In this document: in pieces, positions 36,500 to 46,465 of the stretch | How positions within the stretch are numbered: the first letter of the stretch is position 1 | Layout of the letters: each line of letters starts with the position of its first letter | Source of the DNA: Hexactinellida sp. DTS-2022 | Lineage: Eukaryota; Porifera; Hexactinellida | Length of the DNA: 64,000 nucleotides | Direction of reading: 5' to 3' | NCBI GenBank assembly: GCA_028753945.1 | Contig: JAPNXP010000001.1 | Span: 806,001-870,000 of the forward strand | The notes under the pieces: generated by a model | The model's database searches: none | What the model was told of the DNA's origin: nothing | The model's input: the letters and a program-made list of their open reading frames with translations, nothing else | Position numbers and translations under genes: made by a program

Positions 36500-37010
36500 C
36501 AGGGGTTCGCAAACTCGCCTTTTTAGGCCGCATGCGGCTGGATTGCTTCTTTAGTGCGGCCGGTAGCAACAATGCCTAAAATGTTCTACGAGGACAATTT
36601 TGAATTTTTGGAAAAGTTTAAGGAATTTTACTTCAATACTTGAAATTCTATATATTTTGTTTTAGAATAGATACTATAAGGATTGCCATATAACTGACCA
36701 TTTACTCTAACCACAATTTAATTAACGTGCACACAGTTTACTATCTAATTTTGTTATACTAACACCAGTGAACTATAATTATATATAAGTCAAAAAAATT
36801 CTGGGGCAAGCCCCGAGACCCCATTTTTATTCGCCCAATTTGTTTCTTGGGCACCTCCTTTTGAACATTTCTGGATCCGCTAGGATTCTTATACGTATCG
36901 TAAGGCTATAAACCAATTAGATTCACACGGAAAATTTATTAGATGCGGCCGGTAATTATATGTTCTTACCTAAATGTGGCCGGTATGCTGCAAAAGTTTG
37001 CGAACCCCTG
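36500..37010. mobile_element. hAT-like MITE, 511 bp
   Basis: Termini CAGGGGTTCGCAAACT and AGTTTGCGAACCCCTG, with subterminal GCGGCCGGTA motifs at both sides. The flanking octamers are only loosely alike (CAATAAAA, CATAAGAA). There is no transposase. Confidence 0.78.
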
Positions 37011-37044
37011 CATAAGAAATCATTCAAATACGTAGAATTCTTAA

Positions 37045-37705
37045 TACTACCAGCCCTTCGGTCTCGGTCGTTTCGCGACCTTTGTTCGTTCGTATTAGAA
37101 ACTACGCAACACACTTAACACTGTTAACAGCCGCTTCGCGGCTTTACCATCCTCAAAATATCAATCATAATAATTAAGTTAATGTTACTAAACCAATGTT
37201 TACCTTCTGCATAATAAATTGTTTGATTATAATTCGCTGTATTACTCTCAATAATGTCATTTCTTATGCAGATATCGGTAGTAAAAGAATAAATCATCAA
37301 ACTTCAATTAGTGCAATGAGGCAGCAGTAGGTACTGTTTGTTAATGCCCGGCGCAGATGAAATGTGAAAATTCTAAAAATTTCAGGAAACATGCAATACA
37401 ATATATTTTTTAATGTGACAAAATTTTGTGTCGACTGAATCAAAATTGTAAGAGCTGAAACCAAATAAATATACATATGTGTGTCTCATTGTATCATACT
37501 ATGGCGTGTTATCATCTAAAATTGTGGGCGAATCGGATGAAAACTGAGAGTTATTCCCATATACATATGTGCTTTATGCGTCATCCAAACAGATCGTTGG
37601 CAGTGTGTAAAATTATTAATTCTGGACAAACACACGCGCAAATATTAATTCTAGACAAACACACACACAAACACACAACAATTGTGCTTTTAATAAAGAG
37701 ATAGA
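37045..37705 (-). mobile_element. Helitron-like repeat family B, shorter copy
   Basis: Minus-strand start TCTCTTTATTAAAAGCACAATTG, with two TTTGTC(C/T)AGAATTAAT motifs. The end is CGCGAAACGACCGAGACCGAAGGGCT. Long internal stretches match 35205-36128, with deletions. Confidence 0.55.
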
Positions 37706-37874
37706 AAGATATAAATTGTGATAAGCTAGTTGGTCTACCAAGCTATTAGAAGTTGTGTACGTGCTCCCAGTTAGTGTGCAACATTTTTGGGAATAATTCT
37801 ATTCTTGTTTAAAGCGTAATTACAATAAATAAATAATCAATTAATATTTAGCAAATTTCCTAAATTTCTAAATT

Positions 37875-39239
37875 TCAATTTTTTATCGGTTTGAGAGTTT
37901 CCGACAACATGAGAGGGAAGATTGTTTTACAAGCGGCAAATATAACTCTACAGGAACGGACTACGCCCAACGGTAGCATCCATACGCCCTGTGACGTCAA
38001 AGCGGTATACATAGCAAAGAAAGCAACTGCGAAGAAGTGTCCGATTAGTTTAGTAGGCTTAGGCGTCACAACGGAAAGGAGAGATATCGGTCCGTTGGCA
38101 CACTCTCCCCCGAGCTGGAAGTAGTTGAAGCAAGCCTTCTGCAGGAATCTCATGTTCTCCTCTCTGGCTGAGAACAGCGAGTGGAGGGCTTGCGCTAGAA
38201 CGTTAATAACGTACGAGTGGCTGGATTTCCGTTCCCAGTGGAACTTCTCAACAGCTGATAGCATGGCCTCCCGGTCAGAGAGGTCTATGCCTTGCAGCAG
38301 CGTTCGCCAGATGACTACGTCATTGAGCGCAGCCGTCATGCCGCAGCCCGTGAGCGGGTGTCTCTGGTTGAGCGCGTCACCCAACAGGATAACCCCGGAC
38401 ACGCATCTGGGCTGGGAAGCGAGGAAGCAGTTGGGCATGCTCCTCAGTCGCTGCGTCTCGACTGCCCTGGCAAAGGGTCTCTTCATGTGCGCGGGCAGAT
38501 GCGGGAGGAAGGCCTGCAGGATGTGGGAGCGCGGGTCGCGAGGCATGGGACCCGTGATGTCGATAAGAGCGCGAGTCGAGTGTGGAGTTATCCTGTACAT
38601 GAGAATAACGCCTGCCTCCGTAATAACAACCTCAGCGAAGTTTGTCTTGAACTGAGGACAGTCCTCCATCAATATTCCCACGAAATGGGAACAGACTTCC
38701 GGTTTGGTGCCTGACAGCTGATCGCGGAAACTAGAAAAGCATCCGTCAGCCACGACAGTTAGCTTCGCTTTTACAATTATATTATTTTCATTATCTGAAG
38801 GCTTGACTGCCACACCAACAACCGTGTCTCCTTCATAGATCAGCTCTGCAGCGGACCCCTCGAGTCGCCGCACATTTCCGAACGCCAGGGCCGACGCTCT
38901 CAGCGCCATTACAAACCGTCCGTGGTGGAAGGCCCGTCCATTGTGCAGCGAGTTGTCCACTTCTCTCCTGGGGTAGTTCAGAACCACGTGCTCGCCACTC
39001 AGCGTGTAGTGCACCACGTAACCATGGACAGTAGCGGCGTCTATTTTATCCACGCAGCGACCCAACCCGAGCTCGATTAGTGCGGCGAGCCCGCCTGGCT
39101 GGAGCAGCTCTCCCACAATCCTGTCTGGCTCCGAAAACTGGCGCTCAATCAGCACCACGTCCCGATTTTGCTGCGCCAACATGAATGCCATCGCACTGCC
39201 CGCTATTCCGCTGCCAATAACCGCAACCTCGGTCTGCAT
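37875..39239 (-). CDS. SQLE: Squalene monooxygenase (squalene epoxidase)
   Basis: It oxidises squalene to 2,3-oxidosqualene with FAD, O2 and NADPH at the ER, the committed oxygenation of sterol synthesis. The 454-residue frame starts at the FAD fold: GSGIAG (residues 9-14), an ExxxxPGG stretch (GELLQPGG), VVADG (165-166) and GDALNQRHPLTGCGM (GD at 287-288), all family hallmarks. A hydrophobic C-terminal region (about 405-445) would anchor it to membrane. Human SQLE is 574 residues; the roughly 120-residue N-terminal membrane loop and sterol-sensing degron are absent, and no upstream exon is evident. It is a single exon. Function is secure; loss of the N-terminal regulatory part is seen, its meaning inferred. 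Confidence 0.95.
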   Translation of the reverse strand: MQTEVAVIGSGIAGSAMAFMLAQQNRDVVLIERQFSEPDRIVGELLQPGGLAALIELGLGRCVDKIDAATVHGYVVHYTLSGEHVVLNYPRREVDNSLHNGRAFHHGRFVMALRASALAFGNVRRLEGSAAELIYEGDTVVGVAVKPSDNENNIIVKAKLTVVADGCFSSFRDQLSGTKPEVCSHFVGILMEDCPQFKTNFAEVVITEAGVILMYRITPHSTRALIDITGPMPRDPRSHILQAFLPHLPAHMKRPFARAVETQRLRSMPNCFLASQPRCVSGVILLGDALNQRHPLTGCGMTAALNDVVIWRTLLQGIDLSDREAMLSAVEKFHWERKSSHSYVINVLAQALHSLFSAREENMRFLQKACFNYFQLGGECANGPISLLSVVTPKPTKLIGHFFAVAFFAMYTALTSQGVWMLPLGVVRSCRVIFAACKTIFPLMLSETLKPIKN

Positions 39240-40214
39240 TTCGAATTCGCAAAAGGAGTCAAACAGATATAAACGAAACTCAAGTTATGCAGAACCACTA
39301 AATATTTCCAATATAAATATAGACTCATTAATGATCAGATGATACCTCTCTATAGCGTTAGTATGGGGTGATTCATACACTAATTGCAATTATCAGCATA
39401 TGAAATGATACTACAGTTTAAAAGATATCAACAACTTGTATTTAAATCACTATTATAGCAAAGAAAAAGGATACCAGCAAGTTAATATAAAACTAACCTA
39501 TTCAATCTGAGCCAATTAATGTAATTGATCATCTCTTCGGTCTTTCAATAAAACACTTTGGATCAATTTCACTTGCATCCATCACTAAGATCAGTGAAAT
39601 ATATGTTGGAGAAATGAGAAAATTGAGAGTTCGCAAAAAACAATCTAACAAGCACTGTACAAAAATGAAGCATATTATGATAAGTTTTGATAAGTTATAT
39701 AAAGTTATATAATTCAATTTGTTTAGAGTTTAGGCCATATAAAATAAATAACTTTGTATCATCCCCGTCCGTTCCAATTTTTACCCTCCGTCCAGATATA
39801 TTTTATTATTATCTTATGAGTTATGAACATAATCGTAAATAATACCTATAAACTTGTGTAAAGTATACTCCTAATATATTATTTTTTAATAAGTCTTGTA
39901 TTTTCGCCATCGGGCATTATTTTAAATTATTTGGGCATTTTCATTTGATTTTATAATTTAATTTAATATTTTAATATTTTAATTAATTAATATTTATTGT
40001 TTGCATAGAATATATTGTTATTTACATAATAATGAAGATAATAAAATAAAATAAAAATCCCGTCCACCGTCCGTATTTTCTAAAAAATCTTATCAAAACA
40101 ATTAATTTATTTACCCGGCCTTAATTAAGAGTGCAGAATTTAATCAAATTAATTACAATTCAATAAATACAATGGACTAAGGCTAAGCAATCATAAACTG
40201 CCACTCTAACTACA
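39240..40214. other. Gene-free AT-rich stretch
   Basis: It holds the upstream region of the SQLE gene and the 3' flank of DTD1. I see no repeats or ORFs that I can support. Confidence 0.4.
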
Positions 40215-40874
40215 CTAGACACTATAAGGCTTTTCACAATTCTGAGCAATTTGTGCAAGAGTCTCTGTCTCCACTTCAGTTTGAGAACATTCACTATTTT
40301 GTTGCTCCTTCACGGCGCCTGACGTCACACTCCCGTCTGTCGAGGTGTTCACCGGCTGAGCGCCGCCAGCCGACTTCACCTTCTGCTTTGAGTTCGCAGG
40401 CAGCTTCCGCTCCTTGGGGGGAGGGAGAAGCGGGGACTCTAGGTCTATCGTCACCGGCCCGTCGTTCTCAAGAAGTATATGCGAATAGGCGCCAAACAGG
40501 CCGGCCTTAACTGCCCCGGAGCTGTACAGGTCTCTGAACCTCTTCACGCAGTCCTGGAACATATCATTAGATTTGTCGGCGGGCATTGCCTGATGGAAGT
40601 CTGGCTTGTTTCCTTTCAGAACGCAACAGAGAGTGAACTGACTCAGACAGAGAATCTCGAGGCCAGCGTCTCGCACGCCCACTTCCCATTTCTTACCATT
40701 TGCATCCTCAAATAATCTCAAGTTGAGAACCTTATTTACAATATACTCTATTTCCTGGTGTGTATCGTTCTTGTTGATCCCCAGTAGCAGACATAGCCCC
40801 TTTCCAATGGAGCTGATTACCTTGCCATCCACCGACGCACTCGCATGCAACACGCGCTGTATTATAACCCTCAT
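40215..40874 (-). CDS. DTD1: D-aminoacyl-tRNA deacylase 1
   Basis: It hydrolyses D-amino acids (and glycine mis-charged on tRNA-Ala) from tRNAs, a proofreading step outside the ribosome. The 219-residue protein starts MRVIIQRVLHASASVDGK. It has the two active-site motifs: SQFTL at 78-82 and the Gly-Pro of NDGPVTI at 139-140. The catalytic core ends near residue 150; a low-complexity basic and Ser/Thr tail follows, as animal DTD1 also has. It is a single exon. Its start codon lies only 28 bases from a transposon that now separates it from the divergent RPC9 gene. Confidence 0.96.
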   Translation of the reverse strand: MRVIIQRVLHASASVDGKVISSIGKGLCLLLGINKNDTHQEIEYIVNKVLNLRLFEDANGKKWEVGVRDAGLEILCLSQFTLCCVLKGNKPDFHQAMPADKSNDMFQDCVKRFRDLYSSGAVKAGLFGAYSHILLENDGPVTIDLESPLLPPPKERKLPANSKQKVKSAGGAQPVNTSTDGSVTSGAVKEQQNSECSQTEVETETLAQIAQNCEKPYSV

Positions 40875-40901
40875 TGAAATAACTTGAATTGTACTAGACT
40901 A

Positions 40902-41869
40902 CTACTGTATTTCTCGGTCAATTATCCGATTCGGGCAACCAATTATCCGATTGGGTCAACCAATTATCCGATTGGGTCAACCAATTATCCGATTCGGGCA
41001 ACCAATTATCCGATTCGAGCAACCAATTATCCGATTCAAGCAATCAACAATTATAGTGATATATTTGATATAATAGTGATAATGAATACAGTTAATTAAT
41101 ATCGGATAAATGATTTATTGGATATATATATTGGATAATGTAGCTACTAGAGATTTTCAAGGCGTATTGCTCTCGGAACTGTTGCTGTCAATACATGGTA
41201 GAACGAATTCAGGCAAGTTGCTGGAGTAATTTGAGCCAAATCATTTGGGCATAATTGCAATAGTTTATCTCTCCTTGCACTTACCATAGTTTGGCCCTCA
41301 ATTGGTATAATTGGTCCTTGAGCGCTGAGAGTTCGTTTTATATAGGATTTTAGACTTTGGAAGCACAACTCAATCGGATTCAACTCGCAACTGTATGGAG
41401 GGAGGCGTTTCAATTCGATGTGTGAAGGGATGTGTGAAGGGATAGAATCATTTGAAATTGCTCTCCCACCTCGTGAAATAGCAACTGTAGATGATGTGGC
41501 AGAGTGTTGTCCTGCATCGTATGAACTCGAAGCCATAATTTATGATTAATATTTGAATATTAGGAATATATTTATTTCGTATTACTTTGTTTTATACTAA
41601 TCAACCCAGTATCCTAAATAGATAAACCAATGAAAATCAAAAGTAATTCCGATCGGATAATTGGTTGCCCGAATAGGATAATTGGTTGCCCGAATCGGAT
41701 AATTGGTTGACCCAATAGGATAATTGGTTGCCCGAATCGGATAATTGGTTGACCCAATAGGATAATTGGTTGCCCGAATCGGATAATTGGTTGACCCAAT
41801 CGGATAATTGGTTGACCCAATCGGATAATTGGTTGCCCGAATCGGATAATTGACCGAGAAATACAGTAG
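40902..41869. mobile_element. Tc1/mariner (IS630)-type element with tandem-array termini, 968 bp
   Basis: Termini CTACTGTATTTCTCGGTCAA and its complement are flanked by TA (40900-40901 and 41870-41871). Next to each terminus lies a 20-21 bp tandem array of CCAATTATCCGATT(C/G)GG: about 6 units at the left and 10 at the right, in inverted orientation. The interior holds the C-terminal part of a DDE transposase. The arrays are open as NYPI- and GQPII-repeat frames, which are not genes. It lies between DTD1 and RPC9. Confidence 0.9.
41147..41536 (-). pseudogene. Transposase C-terminal fragment of the IS630-type element
   Basis: 129 residues open from MASSSYDAG to RAIRLENL. The motif LPPYSCELNPIELCFQSLK is the LPPYSPELNPIE block that ends the DDE domain (with its last acidic residue) in Tc1/mariner-IS630 transposases. 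The N-terminal DNA-binding part and first catalytic aspartates are absent, so this is an internal-deletion derivative. It could be mobilised only by a relative elsewhere. Confidence 0.88.
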
Positions 41870-41983
41870 TATCGATCCATAGTTATAAGTACAAAATAAG
41901 GAAATAATTTAATTAAGTACTATGTACAATGGATCCCTACTGAATTTGCTGTATTATATTATCCACTTTTATTAGATTAAAAA

Positions 41984-42376
41984 ATGGAAATTGTGGACAA
42001 AAACGCGGGGCTGCTGAGCAACTTTGAGGTGTTACAAGTCGTTAAAGAGGTGAACATAGAACTGAGTGTCATAAAGGACAAGTTCTCGGATAAACACGTA
42101 TTCAAAAATAATGAAAAAGTTGAGAAATTCCTTTCACGCAGTCCTTGTGCAGAGCAGACGCCAGAAAAGATAAAAGCGTTCCTAAAACAATTGTCGAAAT
42201 ACAAACTAAAGCACTCCGAGAAGCTCCAGATCCTGAACACCTGTCCCCTGAAGCCAGTGGACCTGCACATCCTCGTCGAGGAGTGCGAAACCAGGTTCCC
42301 AGATGCCGGCGGGGAAAAAGAGGAAATTCTAGAACTGGTGAAGACATATCTGGGCAGCGAACAAATGGTTTCGTAG
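41984..42376 (+). CDS. CRCP: RNA polymerase III subunit RPC9 (CRCP)
   Basis: It pairs with the RPC8 subunit to form the stalk of RNA polymerase III, which transcribes tRNA and 5S genes. The 130-residue protein starts MEIVDKNAGLLSNFEVLQVV, the conserved N-terminal tip. The Rpb4/RPC9 helical core follows (NEKVEKFLSRSPC, IKAFLKQLSKYKLKHSEKLQILN, PLKPVDLHILVEECETRF). Human CRCP is about 148 residues. It is one exon, divergent with DTD1 across a transposon, and downstream lie two MITE-like repeats. Confidence 0.94.
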   Translation: MEIVDKNAGLLSNFEVLQVVKEVNIELSVIKDKFSDKHVFKNNEKVEKFLSRSPCAEQTPEKIKAFLKQLSKYKLKHSEKLQILNTCPLKPVDLHILVEECETRFPDAGGEKEEILELVKTYLGSEQMVS

Positions 42377-42470
42377 CTGTGTCACCATAGAGGCATAGAC
42401 TGTATTGTAAGCATAGTTTGATTATTGATTAGATACGAATATGTGATAAAACCCATAGATGCATTATACG

Positions 42471-42632
42471 ATTATACGTTATACGTTCGGGGAGCGTATA
42501 ATGGGCCATATATACGTTAAAATCCGTTATACGTTATACGTCGTATGATGATTTTACGTTATACGATTATACGTTATACGTTCACCTATCGTATAATGGT
42601 ACCATATATACGTTATACGTTACGTATAATGC
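42471..42632. repeat. Palindromic TTATACG repeat block
   Basis: Starts GCATTATACG and ends CGTATAATGC. The inside is built almost wholly of TTATACG and CGTATAA words in both directions, including two copies of ATTATACGTTATACGTTC. It is either a decayed MITE or an expanded palindromic microsatellite. Confidence 0.75.
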
Positions 42633-42692
42633 AACTATGATAAAACCAATGTAGCTCCTTTAGTAAATGTTGTATTTGACTTATTTTATATA

Positions 42693-42842
42693 CAGACACA
42701 ATAAATTCCCGTTATAACGAATTCGCATATAAAGAAATAACGAAGTTATATACGTATACGTATTCCTCAGACAAGTAAAGTAATTATACACCGTTTTCAT
42801 AAAGCAAATCAAAGGTCCCTTCGTTATAACGGGAGTTTACTG
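42693..42842. mobile_element. pogo/Tigger-like MITE, 150 bp
   Basis: The right terminus TTCGTTATAACGGGAGTTTACTG matches the family at 11981 and 24683. The left terminus (CAGACACAATAAATTCCCG) is degraded. TA lies at both edges. It is in the 3' flank shared by RPC9 and ZFYVE1. Confidence 0.7.
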
Positions 42843-42969
42843 TAGTCATAACTAATAATGAACCAGGGATCGAAACAGAGTTGCTGAATAATATAATTAC
42901 AATAACAATACTGTAATTTCATAAACACGGTATATACAGAATAAAATTGTGCTAAGCTATCGAATGACG

Positions 42970-45357
42970 TCACAGCTTGTCCGCACAGGTATCGCAGACC
43001 CTGACCGGATACTCCCAGCCGCGGTTGGGAACCGGTTTCTGTTTGGCGGAGCACTTTCCGCAGAACCCCTGTCCGCAGGCCCTGCAGTGGTGTCGCAGCC
43101 TCTCAGCTGTGAAGCACTCCCTGCACAGGTAGCACTCAGTTATGTCTGTGTCGGGCACCCAGTAGGAGGGCCGGGACATGTCCGTGATGTACGACTTCGG
43201 GATTCCAGCCGCGGAGGAGACGAAGCTGAGCACGCTCTGCAGCCCCTCCCCCACCTTTCGCGCCGTCACGGTCCCCTGGGGCCCAGCGGGCGCGGGGGCG
43301 GGGGCGGGCACAGAGGGGAGCTCTATCAGCGCGAAATCGTCCTCTGAGTCGCTCTGCGTCGCGTCCGGGGTCGCGTGCGTCTCGCGCTTTAGGTAGCACT
43401 GCCGGCAGACCCGCACGGGCTCCGCCCCCCAGCCCAGCTCCGGGACCGGCACGGAGTGGCTGGAGCAGGCGCCGCAGAATATGTCGCCGCAGACCCGGCA
43501 GTGGTGCTTTGAGTCTCCGGCCGAGAAGCGCCGCTGGCACTCGCAGCAGCTCTCCGCCTCGCGGTTCGCCACCCAGTACGTGGGCGCCAGCTGGTCAGCC
43601 AGCCATGACGTCATCGTCGCCGTAGAGGAGGAGGTGGACACCTGCTGCGAGATGGTGCCGACCCCGTCCAGCAGCCGCCTGGCTATGTTGTGCGAGGTGT
43701 TTCCCCCGATGCCCACGTCCCCCTCCCAGACGTGTCGGATCTCGGTGCGCGCGGCGCGCTCGGTGGGCTCCCGGTTGCCGTACCAGAACTGACGGCTCTT
43801 GTAGATGAGGCCGCACTTGCCGCACTCCAGCACGTACCCCGCCCACACGTATTGGGCCAGCCCGGACCAAGCGGAGCTGTTGGAAGCCGCGGTTTTGGGC
43901 GTGACGATGCTCTCGTGTCCGTTCTCAAAGCAGATCATGCAGGTGAACACCTTGTTGTCGAACTGGTGCGTGAACTTGCACCTCTGTCTAGTGAGGTGCG
44001 GGACCCGCTCCAGGTGGTGGTTGGTTCCCTTTTCGCAGCGCGCGCCGCAGGCGAGACAGCGCGTGCTGCAGGTGAAGTACTGGTCCGGAAAGGAGGAGGG
44101 GAGGGAGGAGTCGATCTCCCCGGAGAACTTCCGGTTCAGAACAGTCAGCGCCTGCAGGAACACGTCGGGCGAGCGGGCGGCGCGCACGGTGTTGTTGGAG
44201 AGGATGTCTCGGACCTTGCGCACGAAGGAGGAGAAGTCGGTGGGGGCAGCGCTGGTGCGGATTCCTACGTAGTTGGTGGAGCTGAAGGCGCCGGGGGAGT
44301 ACTTGAGGGAGTGGAACTTGCGGCGGATTAGCTCCTCGGGACTGAGGTTGGCGAGAGCTCTCTCCCCTCTCTCCCTCTCGCTGAGGGGGTCCGGGGTCTC
44401 CTGAGGGGGGAGAGGGTGCCCCAGCGGCTCTGTGTGCTGAGTCTCGTGGAATATGAGCAGCGCGGGCCCCAAGTTGGAGAGAGGAATGTTTAGGTTGCAG
44501 CGCTCGGCCGCCCTTGAGAGCTCCTGCGTGAAATAGTTTGTGTATGCCTTGGAAGCGTCTCCGAGGAAGTTAAACATGTCCGTGTGGAGACGCTCCGCTC
44601 GCGAGCGGTAGACCACGATGTCAGAAACCGCGAGAATCTTCAGCAGCAGTCTGGTGCGTCTATTCGCGTTATCCGACTCCCCGAGCAGTCCCTCCGTGTC
44701 GATAAAAAGCGCATTCAGTCTGGGATGGAACTTGGCCCAAACCCCTATCGTACACGAGATCTGCTTAGCTGAGACATTGAATACTTCCTGTCCGTCGAAG
44801 AACGCGTGGTTGAGTGTGTGCGACTTCCCGTCCCCCGTGTTCCCGAATATGGAGACCACCTTGAGAGAGGTGTGCTCGCTGGTCTCGGGGCCCAGCAGCG
44901 AGCGGAGCTCAGCGGCTGTCTCCACCTGCACCCTCTCGTCCTGGTCCATGAGCAGGAACGCGGCAGTGACGTCACGCGCCGAGAGCTCCGTCTCGAACAG
45001 AGGCCTCCTGGCGTGGTCGCGCCGCTTGCTCTTGTCGGAGGTGTGAAGTCTGTCGTCGCACTGGCTGCAGGCGCGGACCCCGCACTGCTCGCACCAAACC
45101 TCCGCGCGGTTTTTGCCGTCGCACCAGAGCTCGCAGCCCTGCGTGTCCTCTCCCCCCTCAGGGGGCTGCAGCTCTGAGAAGTCGTGTCCCCTCAGCTTCG
45201 AGTGGATCCTACGACAGCACTCGGGGCACTGGCGAGTCTTGCACTGCTCGCAGTAGTACAGCACTCGCGGGAGAGAGGCCGGCTCAGAGCCCCCTCCCTC
45301 CATGTGCTCCTCGCAGCACAGCTGTTCCCTAAGCGCCAGCTCGTCCAGGGAGGCCAT
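42970..45357 (-). CDS. ZFYVE1: ZFYVE1 (DFCP1), double-FYVE omegasome protein
   Basis: ZFYVE1 binds PI3P through two FYVE domains and marks omegasomes, the ER sites where autophagosomes form; its N-terminal half is a nucleotidase. The 795-residue protein (human 777) starts at ATG 45357. N-terminal Cys/His zinc-binding segments (YYCEQCKTRQCPEC, WCEQCGVRACSQC) are followed by a P-loop (FGNTGDGKS, about residues 172-179). The tandem FYVEs are at about 590-655 (WVAN, SKHHCRVCG) and 735-795 (WVPD, LRHHCRACG). The Asn in the first and Asp in the second WxxD motif are as in human. It is single-exon and markedly GC-rich, with shadow frames on the other strand. Confidence 0.96.
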   Translation of the reverse strand: MASLDELALREQLCCEEHMEGGGSEPASLPRVLYYCEQCKTRQCPECCRRIHSKLRGHDFSELQPPEGGEDTQGCELWCDGKNRAEVWCEQCGVRACSQCDDRLHTSDKSKRRDHARRPLFETELSARDVTAAFLLMDQDERVQVETAAELRSLLGPETSEHTSLKVVSIFGNTGDGKSHTLNHAFFDGQEVFNVSAKQISCTIGVWAKFHPRLNALFIDTEGLLGESDNANRRTRLLLKILAVSDIVVYRSRAERLHTDMFNFLGDASKAYTNYFTQELSRAAERCNLNIPLSNLGPALLIFHETQHTEPLGHPLPPQETPDPLSERERGERALANLSPEELIRRKFHSLKYSPGAFSSTNYVGIRTSAAPTDFSSFVRKVRDILSNNTVRAARSPDVFLQALTVLNRKFSGEIDSSLPSSFPDQYFTCSTRCLACGARCEKGTNHHLERVPHLTRQRCKFTHQFDNKVFTCMICFENGHESIVTPKTAASNSSAWSGLAQYVWAGYVLECGKCGLIYKSRQFWYGNREPTERAARTEIRHVWEGDVGIGGNTSHNIARRLLDGVGTISQQVSTSSSTATMTSWLADQLAPTYWVANREAESCCECQRRFSAGDSKHHCRVCGDIFCGACSSHSVPVPELGWGAEPVRVCRQCYLKRETHATPDATQSDSEDDFALIELPSVPAPAPAPAGPQGTVTARKVGEGLQSVLSFVSSAAGIPKSYITDMSRPSYWVPDTDITECYLCRECFTAERLRHHCRACGQGFCGKCSAKQKPVPNRGWEYPVRVCDTCADKL

Positions 45358-45743
45358 CGCACACAAGTCCTTCTACACTATTGTTATACTCATTGGTATA
45401 CTGTATGTAAGGGAGCAGGGCATAGGGGGGCATGCTCACATGAAACATTGTTTTATGCACCCAGCAATGGCATTTCAGGACTTCCTTATACAATAGGGGA
45501 ACATTAATCTTATTATACTAAGTACTTTAAGACTTTTTTCAATTTGGCAGCTCATACAGTCAAGGAATTATCCAGGAGCGCGAGACGCTCCTTTTAGAGT
45601 ATGATTTTTGGAAAATTTTGATATAGGAGCGCGAAAATTTGGAACCTTCTGCTATAACATTAATTTGTGATTTAGGCGTATGATAATTGGATCAGACCAG
45701 GATTAGGAGCGTATTTACAAATGACTGTATAATAAACTGCATA
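45358..45743. repeat. Upstream region of ZFYVE1 with repeat family C copy 2
   Basis: 45567-45722 matches 11440-11600 (TTATCCAGGAGCGC, TAGGAGCGCGAAAA, TTTAGGCGTAT). The rest is AT-rich upstream sequence. Confidence 0.55.
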
Positions 45744-45900
45744 CAGTAGATACTTTATATAAGAACACCGGTTATAAGAACATACCGGATATAAGAACAT
45801 TATAATGGAAAACGGTTTCCATATACCCTGTATAATTTATGCCGGTTATAAGAACACTATATGCAGTTCCCGACGATGTTCTTATATCCGGTATCCACTG
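45744..45900. mobile_element. TA-flanked MITE, 157 bp (family E)
   Basis: Starts CAGTAGATACTTTATATAAG and ends CTTATATCCGGTATCCACTG, with TA on both sides. The interior repeats CCGGTTATAAGAAC. A 68-bp internally deleted sister lies at 46466-46533. Confidence 0.85.
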
Positions 45901-46465
45901 TATAGCAGATATTCTAGCTGCTGAAATAATCTGGTGCGTTCAATAGAATAGGGAGGCCCAACTTTTAAGCTATTTAATTAAGGAGAGGCGTGTCTAGAGC
46001 TCATGCCACTCAGCACTGCCCTAATTTTACAGCTGCAGCATACATATATGCTAAATGTATGACCTTCGCTTGATATAATTAGCTTACACAGTAATATACA
46101 CCTTAAACCGACATGTTAGCTAATCAGACGCAGACATATCTTACAAAAGCCCATATGTTGGTATTTAATCTGTTCAAATCCCACCTCTTATAAGCTGCTT
46201 GAATTACACCATAAGGTAAGTCATAACACTATAGCATAATCTGATAGTTATTGAAAGAAGATTAATTGGAATAGAATGCTACGAAATGGCCTTCGTTTTT
46301 TGAAATGTGCAAATCAAAAACTACGGAATCTGGTATGTACCTGTAACTTGGCGCATATGGACAATGTGTTAAATACACTTCGTTATGTCTAAGAGTATTT
46401 TCAGAAACGACCACGGTTAATACGAAATTCTGGATAATCGAACAAAGTTCTAGTCAACTGTAGTA
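45901..46465. other. Gene-free stretch
   Basis: AT-rich. A half-terminus ending CTAGTCAACTG before TA (about 46451-46460) may be the end of another pogo-type element whose other end I cannot place. Confidence 0.35.

Noticed and set aside
40884-41099. ORF with repeated NYPIRAT/NYPIGST, and its counterpart GQPII at 41614-41880.
   Set aside because: These are translations of the 20-21 bp terminal arrays of the IS630-type element, not proteins.
40902-41869. CRISPR-like appearance of regularly spaced CCAATTATCCGATT units.
   Set aside because: The units are directly adjacent with no unique spacers, occur inverted at both ends of a transposon, and this is animal DNA.
43690-44331. Long plus-strand frames opposite ZFYVE1 (also opposite NOL6, CLIP1 and MAPK).
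   Set aside because: They are shadow frames of GC-rich coding sequence; the minus-strand genes have clear domains.
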